From assembly GCA_030612725.1 (NCBI GenBank), contig JAUWNJ010000014.1, positions 1-64,000 on the forward strand: DNA of 64,000 nucleotides, given 5' to 3'. Made by a program: the position numbers and the translations under genes. This DNA comes from Planctomycetales bacterium. GTDB lineage: Bacteria; Planctomycetota; Phycisphaerae; SM23-33. Positions 29,259 through 38,165 of the stretch are shown here, in pieces. Within the stretch, counting starts at the first letter, position 1; each line of letters opens with the position of its first letter. The notes beneath the pieces are model-generated. The model did no database searches and was not told the origin of the DNA. It saw only the letters and a list, made by a program, of their open reading frames with translations.

Positions 29259-30182
29259 ATGGCAAAGCGAAAAAGAAAACGAAAAGCATCGACCGCCGAC
29301 GCGAAGCGACTGCTGAAAATCTTCCTGACCGGAAAAGGACGGCTCACCGCACAGGCCTACGAGACAGACCTTCGGCGATTCGCGGATTTCCTCGGCGCCA
29401 AAACGATGGACGATGCGGTGGCCGAACTCATCGGCGGAGGGAACGGCCAGGCCTACGAACTGGCCAGCCTCTACCGCGCCCACCTGCGGGAACGCTCCGC
29501 CGCCGCCACAATCAATCGACGACTGGCGACGCTCCGATCACTGACCTCCACAGCCAGGAACATCGGCATAATCGCATGGTCGCTTACGATCAAACCGCTG
29601 CCGACACAACCGCTGAGGGATTCGACCGGGCCGGGCCGGTCGAACGTTCGAAAAATGCTCGAATTCGCCAAGGCTCAAGGCGGGCTGAAGGGCTACCGCG
29701 ATACGGCGATCCTGTACCTGCTCTACGGGCTGGCGCTGCGACGGGGCGAGGTGGTCGAACTGGACGCCGAAAATGTGAACCTGAAACGACCGGCGATAAG
29801 CGTTATCGGCAAGGGCCGGGTCGAAAGGGAATGGATCGACATGCCCCTGCTGGTAGCCGAGGCCGTCGCGGCGTGGATGTCACAGCGGAGTTGGGAAGAT
29901 GGGCCTCTATTCTACACGCTCAGCCGGGCTTACGGACGCCAACGACTAAGCGCAACCGGATTGTATTCTATTGTGGTGGCGATAAGTACGTACATCGGCT
30001 GCAAGACCACACCACACGGCCTGAGGCACACGGCGATCACCGATGCGATCCTGCTGGGACACAGCCTCGCAGACGTTCAAAAGTTCAGCCGACACGCGAA
30101 CTTGAACACCCTGCAAATCTACTTTGACCGGGTGCGAGGCGTGGCCGTGGACATCGCCAGCAGCGTCGTAAATGGACTGTAA
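29259..30182 (+). CDS. Tyrosine recombinase (XerC/D-like), second in element
   Basis: 'YGLALRRGEVVELD', 'TPHGLRHTAITDAILLGHSLADVQKFSRHANLNTLQIYFDRV'. Confidence 0.85.
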   Translation: MAKRKRKRKASTADAKRLLKIFLTGKGRLTAQAYETDLRRFADFLGAKTMDDAVAELIGGGNGQAYELASLYRAHLRERSAAATINRRLATLRSLTSTARNIGIIAWSLTIKPLPTQPLRDSTGPGRSNVRKMLEFAKAQGGLKGYRDTAILYLLYGLALRRGEVVELDAENVNLKRPAISVIGKGRVEREWIDMPLLVAEAVAAWMSQRSWEDGPLFYTLSRAYGRQRLSATGLYSIVVAISTYIGCKTTPHGLRHTAITDAILLGHSLADVQKFSRHANLNTLQIYFDRVRGVAVDIASSVVNGL

Positions 30183-30465
30183 AACGCTATGGAGAGCGAA
30201 GGTAACGAGAATGGGATTTATGTTAAGTATATTTCAAGTTTTCGGGTGTTTGGCCTTAAATACTAACACCTGCCACAAACGGGACTTATGGAAATTCCCA
30301 TCATTCGGGGTTTTGTGCGCGCATCCTGTTAGTTTCCCCAAAAAATACGACAACTATCGTGCGCTATTTTGGGCCACTACTGTTAAGATAGGCAAGGGGA
30401 CGAACACCCTGCCATTTACCCCAAAAGGGTTAAAGGTACTACCGACTGCCATTATGACCGATTGA

Positions 30466-30487
30466 GGGCGCGATTCCGCGCTTTTTT
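30466..30487 (+). terminator. Rho-independent terminator
   Basis: GCGCG-attc-CGCGC followed by TTTTTT. Confidence 0.75.
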
Positions 30488-30504
30488 GACTCTGTTAGTT
30501 AGTT

Positions 30505-32640
30505 ATGGGTAAAGACTTACGAAAACGAGCCGCCCAAAGCCATGCCGCCGTGGCCTCTCTGGACCGCGAGCGAGCCAGTCAACGCGCGCTGATGTCTCGC
30601 AAACGAGCGGCGGGCCGGGACCTCGTTATCCCTCCCGTTTGCAACCCCCGTCGCCGCCGGCGATGCGAAAAAGACCCGGCCCTGTTTCTGAAGACCTACT
30701 TCCCTATAATTTTTTTCAACGCCTTCACGTCGAATCAGCGAAGCATCATCAAGGAGTTCATAGATCGCCTGCAATTCGGCGGATGGAAAGCGGAGACCGC
30801 GCCGCGCAAGGAGGGCAAAACCTCCCTCCTCCGGTGCCTGACTATCTACGCGATTGCCTATGGCTTCCGGCGTTTCGTTGTAATCATCGGCGCCAACGCC
30901 CGCGAGGCGGACGACAACCTCGAAAACATCCGCGCCGAATTTGAACGAAACGACCAGCTCGCCGAGGACTTCCCTGAAATTTGCATACCGATCCACGCCC
31001 TGGCCGGAGCCAGCCAGCGGGCGAACGCCCAGACGGTCGCCGGTCGGCGGACTTACCTCAAGTGGACCGGTGATATGATTCGCTTGCCAGTCGTGGTCGG
31101 GTCGCCCGCCTCTGGCGCCATGATCACGTCGCGCGGCATTGAGGGGACGATACGCGGGATGAATTACCGGGGCCAGCGGCCCGATCTTGTGCTCATCGAC
31201 GACCCGGAAACCGACGAAACGGCCCACAGCCCCGTCGAGATCGAGAAGCGGGAGAGGATTATCGAATCGGACATCGTCGGTCTTGGCGGCGAAAAGAGTA
31301 TCGCCATTCTCTACACCTGCACGATCATCGCGGCCAACTGTCTGGCCGACAAGTTCACCGACCCGAAGGTCAAGTCTGCGTGGGACGGTACGCGACGGAA
31401 ACTACTGGTACAGAAACCCGACCACGAAGATATGTGGGCCAAGTATATGGAACTCCGGCAGGACGGTGTTCTGCACGCCGACAAGTCCGGCCGGAAGGCC
31501 CACAAATTCTATCTGAAAAATCGACGGGCGATGGATGCCGGGGCTGTTGTTTCCAATCCCTACCGATTCGACCCGACCGAAATGCCCGACGGCAGCGCCA
31601 AGCAGGTCTCGGCCCTTCAATTTTGTTATGACTTCATCGCCGACACCGACTGGACGCATTTCAACAGTGAATATCAGAACATCCCGCCGCTCGGCCACGT
31701 CGCCGAACTGATCGACATCAACGCCCAAACGGTGATGAAGCGATGCAGCGGGCGTGATCGCGGGACGGTAACGCCGGAGGCCGACTACCTGACGGCCGGG
31801 CTGGACGTCGGCGGGCGGGCGATCCACTTCACCGTGATGGCGTGGAAGCATTCAGCCAGTCTGATTATCGATTACGGCGTGATCCCGGTCCATTCGCCTT
31901 TGGTCGGCAACCTGGAGGATGCGGAAAATCTATCAGCCGTCCAGGACGCGATCCTCACGGCGTTGTGCGAGTTCCGCGACATGGCCGCCGGCGGCTGGCC
32001 CGACGCCGACACCGGTGAGATGCGGTATCTTGACGTGGCGCTGGTCGATGCGGGCTACGCCCGGTCTTCGATGGACACGCCGGTCTATGAATTTGTCCGG
32101 TCCAGTCCCGGCAAAATCTATCGTGCGAGCAAAGGCTTCGGCTCCGGCGGCCAGGGCCGTTACCGCCACCCCGCCAAACGGGGGCATGGTCGTCTGCTCG
32201 GCAATCACTGGTTCGCCACTTTCCAACCGGGCCACAAGGCGTGGCTGTACAACATGGACTCGGATTACTGGAAAAACTTCGTCCACACCGGACTGCTGGC
32301 CGATCCCGGTCGTCCCGGTTCGCTGCTCTTGTTTGGTGCGCCCGAAAACGCGGTCGAGCATCGCAACTACGCCAGGCAGATCACCGCCGAGATATGGACG
32401 CACGAATACAAGCCCGGCAAGGGCGACGTTTGGCTGTGGAAGCGTATCCGCAGAGAGAATCACTGGTTTGATACGACTTACGCCTGTTGTGTCGCCGCGT
32501 CGATCTGCGGCATGAAGACCGTCGCCGTCCCGGCGGCCGCCCCGACCGCCGACGGCAAACCGGCCAAGCGTCAACGCCCCGCCGTAAAAAAGAGAATGCG
32601 ACTCTCCGACTTGCAGCGGCAAAAGCGAATGAAAGGATGA
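30505..32640 (+). CDS. terL: Terminase large subunit (lambda gpA-like)
   Basis: 'APRKEGKTSLLR' (Walker A-like), 'RPDLVLIDDPETDE' (Walker B), 'AGLDVGGRAIHFTVMAW' nuclease-like region; 711 aa. Confidence 0.85.
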   Translation: MGKDLRKRAAQSHAAVASLDRERASQRALMSRKRAAGRDLVIPPVCNPRRRRRCEKDPALFLKTYFPIIFFNAFTSNQRSIIKEFIDRLQFGGWKAETAPRKEGKTSLLRCLTIYAIAYGFRRFVVIIGANAREADDNLENIRAEFERNDQLAEDFPEICIPIHALAGASQRANAQTVAGRRTYLKWTGDMIRLPVVVGSPASGAMITSRGIEGTIRGMNYRGQRPDLVLIDDPETDETAHSPVEIEKRERIIESDIVGLGGEKSIAILYTCTIIAANCLADKFTDPKVKSAWDGTRRKLLVQKPDHEDMWAKYMELRQDGVLHADKSGRKAHKFYLKNRRAMDAGAVVSNPYRFDPTEMPDGSAKQVSALQFCYDFIADTDWTHFNSEYQNIPPLGHVAELIDINAQTVMKRCSGRDRGTVTPEADYLTAGLDVGGRAIHFTVMAWKHSASLIIDYGVIPVHSPLVGNLEDAENLSAVQDAILTALCEFRDMAAGGWPDADTGEMRYLDVALVDAGYARSSMDTPVYEFVRSSPGKIYRASKGFGSGGQGRYRHPAKRGHGRLLGNHWFATFQPGHKAWLYNMDSDYWKNFVHTGLLADPGRPGSLLLFGAPENAVEHRNYARQITAEIWTHEYKPGKGDVWLWKRIRRENHWFDTTYACCVAASICGMKTVAVPAAAPTADGKPAKRQRPAVKKRMRLSDLQRQKRMKG

Positions 32641-32644
32641 ACGC

Positions 32645-34063
32645 TTGACAAAAAAGAAAACAACAACCAACAAACTGGCGATACATCTGACCCCCCTGCG
32701 CGCGATCCATCCGGACCCGGACAACGTCCGCACGCACGACGAGCGGAACGTCGAGGCTATAGCGGCCAGTCTAAAGAAGTTCGGCCAGGTCAAACCCATC
32801 GTCGCAGACCTCGACGGGACGATTATTGCCGGGAACGCAATGTACCTTGCCGCAAAACGGCTCGGCTGGGGGGCGGTCTTGACGGTGGTGACGGATTTGT
32901 CCCGTTCAAAACTGAAGGCCTACGCCGTTGCCGACAACCGCACTGCTGAACTGGCCGCGTGGAATGAAGTGGCTTTGCTGTCATTGTTACGGGAACTGGA
33001 GGCCGAGGACCACCCGCTTTTCATGGCCACGGGTTTTAATGACGACGATGTGAAGCGACTGCTGGATGAAACCCTGCCTGACGAAATGCCGCTGGGTATC
33101 GACGACGTACCCGCCGCCCCCGACGAGGCGATCACGAAGCCGGGCGATCTTTGGATTCTCGGCGAGCACCGCCTGCTGTGCGGAGACAGCGCCTCCGTCG
33201 CCGAAGTGGACCGTCTGCTGGACGGTGAGAAGATTCAACTGGTCAATACCGATCCGCCCTACAACGTGGATGTCCAGTCGCGGAGCAAAGGCCCATCAAT
33301 GCGCGCGAAGGATCGCCCCATCATCAACGATTCGGTTTCCGCCGCTGATTATTATCGCCTGTTGCGGGCATGGTTCGGGAACATCGCTCGCGTCCTGGAG
33401 CCGGGCCGGTCCTTCTACATCTGGGGCGGCTACGCCAACGTCGCCAACTATCCATCGGCCCTCGTCGAGTACGAACTTCGATTCAGCCAGGCGATTATCT
33501 GGGTCAAGGGCCACCCAGTACTGACGCGCAAAGATTTCATGGGCGATCACGAATGGTGTTTCTACGGCTGGCGGGCCGGAGCGGCCCACTGGTTCAATCC
33601 GCGATTCATGAACGCCCGCGACGTCTGGCGCGTCGATCCGGCCTCCACGGCGGAACCCGTTCCATTGCCGAATACCGCGATTGAATTACCTTCGAAGTGC
33701 ATGGCCGCGACCTGGAACGAAAACGAAACCGTCCTGGACATTCTCATTGACCGGATCGGTGATTTCCGCCTGGTCGGTCGCCCCGGGCGCAGGCCTGCCG
33801 ACGTCTGGGAGGTCAAGAAAGTTGCCTCACAGAAGATGGTCCACCTGACAGAAAAGCCCGTCGAACTGGCGGTCCGCGCGATGCGGTATTCGTCGAGGCC
33901 GGGTGAGAATGTCCTGGACCTTTTCGGCGGTAGCGGCTCGACGCTTATCGCCGCCGAACACGCCAAGCGGCGGGCGTTCTGCATGGAGATCGACCAGCTC
34001 TATTGCGATGTGATCGTCGAGCGTTGGGAAAAGATGACAGGGAAAAAGGCCCAACGAAAATGA
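32645..34063 (+). CDS. ParB-like domain plus DNA methyltransferase fusion
   Basis: 'LRAIHPDPDNVRTHDERNVEAIAASLKKFGQVKPIVAD' ParB-like; 'NTDPPYNV' and 'GENVLDLFGGSGSTLIAAEHAKRRAFCMEID' methyltransferase motifs. Confidence 0.9.
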   Translation: MTKKKTTTNKLAIHLTPLRAIHPDPDNVRTHDERNVEAIAASLKKFGQVKPIVADLDGTIIAGNAMYLAAKRLGWGAVLTVVTDLSRSKLKAYAVADNRTAELAAWNEVALLSLLRELEAEDHPLFMATGFNDDDVKRLLDETLPDEMPLGIDDVPAAPDEAITKPGDLWILGEHRLLCGDSASVAEVDRLLDGEKIQLVNTDPPYNVDVQSRSKGPSMRAKDRPIINDSVSAADYYRLLRAWFGNIARVLEPGRSFYIWGGYANVANYPSALVEYELRFSQAIIWVKGHPVLTRKDFMGDHEWCFYGWRAGAAHWFNPRFMNARDVWRVDPASTAEPVPLPNTAIELPSKCMAATWNENETVLDILIDRIGDFRLVGRPGRRPADVWEVKKVASQKMVHLTEKPVELAVRAMRYSSRPGENVLDLFGGSGSTLIAAEHAKRRAFCMEIDQLYCDVIVERWEKMTGKKAQRK

Positions 34064-34692
34064 CAAACACCGAAGATCAATTCCTGATAGACGATCTGCT
34101 CGGCGACGGAGCACCTGCCGACCCGCTGGAGACCGAGTACATGCCGGCGGACCGGACACTTCGAAAGGTTTCGGCCCGGCGGCGCTTCGAGCGCATCAGC
34201 CAGAAACAACATCTCGCCGACGTGATCGGCCAGCCACCCGTCCCCGGCGAGTCGATCCACGTGGTGAGCACGGCGAAATACGACTTCTGGACGTTCGTAC
34301 CGCAGATCATCGACTGGATAGGCCGGACGGAGATTCTTTATTGCTCGACCTGGACGCTCTCACGCCCCAACGCCGTGGAATTATTCGCACTCGCCGACGC
34401 CGGGAAGATCTCCGAGATAGCGTTCCTGACGGGTCTGTACTTCAAGAGGCGAGAAACGGCCGTCTATGCGATGCTGCTCGACGGCATCCGCGCCCGTGGT
34501 GGCCGATACAGGGCATTCAGGAACCACGCCAAGGTCCTGCTGGCCTCCAACCGGACCCAAAACGCATGGCTGACAGTCGAAGGTTCGGCGAACCTGACGG
34601 CCAACCCCCGCCTCGAACAGTACGTCTTCACAAACGACCGCGAACTCTACGAATTCCACAAGGGATGGATGGAAGAATGTCTGAAGAAATGA
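34060..34692 (+). CDS. PLD-like (HKD) domain phage protein
   Basis: 'RNHAKVLLASNRTQNAWLTVEGSANLTANPRLEQYVFTND' HxK..GSxNLT-type motif. Confidence 0.65.
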   Translation: MTNTEDQFLIDDLLGDGAPADPLETEYMPADRTLRKVSARRRFERISQKQHLADVIGQPPVPGESIHVVSTAKYDFWTFVPQIIDWIGRTEILYCSTWTLSRPNAVELFALADAGKISEIAFLTGLYFKRRETAVYAMLLDGIRARGGRYRAFRNHAKVLLASNRTQNAWLTVEGSANLTANPRLEQYVFTNDRELYEFHKGWMEECLKK

Positions 34693-35372
34693 GCCGTCAG
34701 CCGTCAGCGGTCAGCGATCAGCCTCCGGCGGATCCGCCCGTAGCAAGCCCCGAGATTATCGACAAGATAGTCCGGCTGCTGTGCAACATTCAGGACCGGG
34801 CGTCCATTGTCGGGGCCTGCCTGAACAAACTGAACATCGCCCCCGCCGACGTGGACGCGGCAATCAACGCGGCCAAGACCCGCCTGACCCGCGCCGCCGA
34901 TTACCACCGCGACCACGAACTGGGCAAAGCCCTGACGCGGCTGAACGAATGTTACCAGCGGGCCGTTGCCGTCCAGGACACCAAGACCGCAATCATCGCA
35001 CAACGCGAGATCAATAAACTGCTCGATCTGTACCCGACCTATCCGGCTTCGTCGGAAGATGACTCCGCCGCGACAGGCCCGGACGGTGACGGCCCAAGCC
35101 CCGACGAACGACGGGAAATTGAGATTCAGGAACTCTCGGACCTTGTCGGCGCTATCGAGGCGCACATCGAGCCGCTGAAACTTTCCGAAGATGTGAACGA
35201 TACCGACAGCGACTTGATCCGCCTGGCCGCCGAGGAGATCAAACGACTGCGAAGGCAACGGAAACGGAAGAAGAAAGCCGCGAACACCACGAACAAAACA
35301 ACAAAAAAGAAAGTTCGCGTAGTTCGCGGCAAAAAGGAAGCCAAGGATGGCAAGAAAAACAAAGCCCGTTGA
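34677..35372 (+). CDS. Phage protein, possible terminase small subunit
   Basis: Position before portal; Lys-rich C-terminus; N-terminus made of STRR heptamers. Confidence 0.45.
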   Translation: MSEEMSRQPSAVSDQPPADPPVASPEIIDKIVRLLCNIQDRASIVGACLNKLNIAPADVDAAINAAKTRLTRAADYHRDHELGKALTRLNECYQRAVAVQDTKTAIIAQREINKLLDLYPTYPASSEDDSAATGPDGDGPSPDERREIEIQELSDLVGAIEAHIEPLKLSEDVNDTDSDLIRLAAEEIKRLRRQRKRKKKAANTTNKTTKKKVRVVRGKKEAKDGKKNKAR

Positions 35373-35688
35373 CGGGAAGACCGCAACCCGGAAGAAAAAA
35401 AAGAAAACGACTCGTAAGAAAACTGCGAGAATCAAAACCGCCGCGCAGATCGCACAGACCGACCAGGCAGGTGATGATGAATCCGCAATCCGCAATCCGC
35501 AATCCGCAATTGAAACCCCACCGGGGATTGTCTGTCCGCGATGCGGCTGCCGTGACCTGCGCGCGCCCGACGGTCGGCCCTGGGAGATCACCCACACGGA
35601 GCGAAAATTCGGATTCATCCGCCGCCGTCGCGTCTGCCGTTACTGTGGAAAGGTCGTGATCACGCGAGAAAAAAAAGAAACAGAGTAG
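35347..35688 (+). CDS. Zinc-ribbon protein
   Basis: 'CPRCGCRDLRAPDGRPWEITHTERKFGFIRRRRVCRYCGKV'. Confidence 0.6.
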   Translation: MARKTKPVDGKTATRKKKKKTTRKKTARIKTAAQIAQTDQAGDDESAIRNPQSAIETPPGIVCPRCGCRDLRAPDGRPWEITHTERKFGFIRRRRVCRYCGKVVITREKKETE

Positions 35689-35778
35689 TCCGCGAATTAC
35701 ACGAATTACAGAAATGCCCCCGCGCTGGTGAGACAGCCGGGGGCGTGGCCCGAACAACCTACAAAGGAGATTCGAGCG

Positions 35779-36090
35779 ATGGTTAAATCGGACATTCAGA
35801 TGCCCGCGCCCAGTAAGGCCGAGGAAATTTACGAGGCCTCGCATGAATATCGAGGCTTCCCGATCTGCGAACTCCGCGAGGTATTCGCCGGAGTTGCCGA
35901 TCCGAAAGATTTTACAGCCGCCTGGCGACATGAAGTCCCCACCGCCGACGTGGATCGCGTCAAGGCCGCCGTCCATTATTTTCACGCCGACGAAGCCTAC
36001 GTCGTAGCCGATCACCCCCAAGGGTCAGGCGGCGAAACGGTCGAGATGGCCGGAAACGGCCTCCGGAGGTGGCGGGAAAAATCCGTGTAA
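35779..36090 (+). CDS. Hypothetical phage protein
   Basis: ORF with RBS 'aaaggagatt' upstream of ATG 35779. Confidence 0.55.
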   Translation: MVKSDIQMPAPSKAEEIYEASHEYRGFPICELREVFAGVADPKDFTAAWRHEVPTADVDRVKAAVHYFHADEAYVVADHPQGSGGETVEMAGNGLRRWREKSV

Positions 36091-36245
36091 TCCGTGGACT
36101 ATTTGGGGCCAAAATGAAAATAATCCGCTACCGGTAGCAGATTTTCACGAAATCGGGATTTTTTTGTTGCCATAAATCCCCGGCGGGACGAAATACATGG
36201 TATCACTACGTGAAACAAGTTGTGGTAAGAAAAACTGAATAGCCC

Positions 36246-36338
36246 CCAGGGAACGCGGTTGGCCGACCGCGAACTTTGCGAAGTTCAAGCCTCCTCTGAC
36301 TGCTAGCAGAGTCGGGGGAGGCTTTTTCTTTGGGGACG
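36246..36338 (+). promoter_or_regulatory. Triple-hairpin leader/terminator upstream of the head module
   Basis: CGCGGT..ACCGCG; AACTTtgcgAAGTT; AAGCCTCC[TCTG..CAGA]..GGAGGCTTTTT, ending 14 nt before gpW-like ATG. Confidence 0.65.
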
Positions 36339-36348
36339 GGATGCGAAC

Positions 36349-36552
36349 ATGAGCGTTTCATCACAGATCGCCGCGTTGGAAGCCGCCATCGAAGCGGGCG
36401 TCAAGTCCATCACCGAAAACGGTCGGACGGTCACGTATCACTCGCTTGATGAGATGCTTAAGGCCGTCGGAAACCTCAAAGCGCAGCAGGCCGCAAGTTC
36501 CGGCGGACAGGGATTCCGATTTGTCCCACTCGCACATGGAGACGCCAAGTGA
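36349..36552 (+). CDS. gpW-like head-tail joining protein
   Basis: 67 aa 'IAALEAAIEAGVKSITENGRTVTYHSLDEMLKAVGNLKAQQ' immediately before portal. Confidence 0.65.
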   Translation: MSVSSQIAALEAAIEAGVKSITENGRTVTYHSLDEMLKAVGNLKAQQAASSGGQGFRFVPLAHGDAK

Positions 36553-38165
36553 ACGAAGTCATGCCGATAGTTAGACGTTCACCGATACTCGGCGCGTCCG
36601 GTCGGCCCATGCACGTCGAAGTCCGCCGATCCCCACGATTGAGCGAACTGGAGCGTACCGGCATCGACGCCGCCGCGACCGGCAGGCTTACCGACAAACA
36701 TTTCAACGACGCCAACGGACGACCGCTCAGCGCGGTATTGAGCGAAGACCTGCCGATAGTCCGCGACCGCCTGCGATACGAGACCCGCAACAATGGCAAC
36801 GCCAAGGGGATGATCGACACGCTCGTCACCGCCGTCGTCGGCATCGGACCGACCCTCCAGGTCCACACGGGCAATCCGGAACTCGATAAGATCATCGAGG
36901 CCGAATTCGCCGACTTCGCCGAGGACTGCGACTTCGCCGATCGGGACGTCAGTATCGGCGATATGATGTCGCTGGGCGTGCGCGAGCAGTGCGTAGCCGG
37001 CGAGGATTTTTTGACCTGGACGACCGACCATGATTACCCGGGGCAAGTCAAACTCCGCTTGCAGACAATCGCCCCCGAACGGCTCGCCACGCCGTGGAAC
37101 CGGATCACCGACCCGAATATCAAGGACGGCATCGAATTCGACGACCGGAACCGCAAGGTCCGTTACCACGTATCCAAAGGCCACCCCAAAGACACGTCGG
37201 CGAAATCATGGAAGATGTACGGCAAATCCGAAACCGTCGAAGTCGCCGACATGATCCACAGTTTCGTTTCCACCGAGTCGGGACAGCATCGCGGCTATCC
37301 GTGGTTCACGCCAGCACTGCCGGAGATGGCCGGACTCCGCCGGTACGCACTGGCCGTCCTGAGCGCAGCCGAGACCGCCGCCGATATTTCGTTCGTTATC
37401 CAGACCAACAGCGCATTCAACGGCGAGATGGATATAGACGAACAGAAGAACTGGGAGGCGATGGACGAAATCCAACTCGCCAGGCACGCCGGAATGGTAA
37501 TGCCCGCCGGTTACGGCGCGTTTCAATTCGATCCCAAACAGCCCTCGGTTTCCTATGCCGAGTACATGCGCGAGCGGAAAAGCTCGATGGGCCGCCCCCT
37601 GGGTATGCCTTACAACATCGCCGCCGCCGACAGCAAAGGTCAGAACTTCGCTTCGGGACGACTGGATCACCAGATGTTTCTGCTGTTCGTACTGACGATT
37701 CGGAATCGGGATTCCCGCCGAAAACTCAAGCCCATCTTTGGGCGTTGGCTTAATGAAGCCCGCCGGGTCAACCGGTGGCTTTTCCCTCTCAACAGCCTCG
37801 ACGTCAGGAAGATCATCCGCACATCCGAGTGGTACTTCCGTATGCCGACAGTCCACGGCGACCCGGTCAAGGAACAAAAGGCCATCACAGAGAGCCTGCA
37901 CAACGGATCGGCGACCTTCATCGACGTATGCGCAGAGCGGGGCATGGACTGGGAAGTACAACTGGAAAAAGAGAACAAAGTGGCACTGAAAAGACTCGAA
38001 CTGGCCGCCGAGCGAAAGAAACAAGCCGCCAAACTCGGACTGACGCCGGACGAAGCGTCGGCGGCGCTGTCGAAAAAACCAGCCATCCACACGAACGAAG
38101 ACAGGGACGAGGAAAACGAAGATGAAGTCAAAGACGACAAAAAAAAGCAAACCATTGCGGCGTAG
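36549..38165 (+). CDS. Portal protein (lambda gpB-like)
   Basis: 'IAPERLATPWN', 'SGQHRGYPWFTPALPEMAGLRRYALAVLSAAETAADISFVI', 'PLGMPYNIAAADSKGQNFASGRLDHQMF'. Confidence 0.88.
   Translation: MNEVMPIVRRSPILGASGRPMHVEVRRSPRLSELERTGIDAAATGRLTDKHFNDANGRPLSAVLSEDLPIVRDRLRYETRNNGNAKGMIDTLVTAVVGIGPTLQVHTGNPELDKIIEAEFADFAEDCDFADRDVSIGDMMSLGVREQCVAGEDFLTWTTDHDYPGQVKLRLQTIAPERLATPWNRITDPNIKDGIEFDDRNRKVRYHVSKGHPKDTSAKSWKMYGKSETVEVADMIHSFVSTESGQHRGYPWFTPALPEMAGLRRYALAVLSAAETAADISFVIQTNSAFNGEMDIDEQKNWEAMDEIQLARHAGMVMPAGYGAFQFDPKQPSVSYAEYMRERKSSMGRPLGMPYNIAAADSKGQNFASGRLDHQMFLLFVLTIRNRDSRRKLKPIFGRWLNEARRVNRWLFPLNSLDVRKIIRTSEWYFRMPTVHGDPVKEQKAITESLHNGSATFIDVCAERGMDWEVQLEKENKVALKRLELAAERKKQAAKLGLTPDEASAALSKKPAIHTNEDRDEENEDEVKDDKKKQTIAA

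Noticed and set aside
30172-30465. 97-aa ORF between recombinase and terminase
   Set aside because: No RBS, overlaps the recombinase stop, and amino-acid composition is atypical; more likely non-coding.
35239-36021. 260-aa minus-strand ORF and other long antisense ORFs in the prophage (e.g. 37206-38471, 51521-52900)
   Set aside because: Antisense to convincing structural genes; compositions look like reverse-complement artefacts of high-GC coding DNA.
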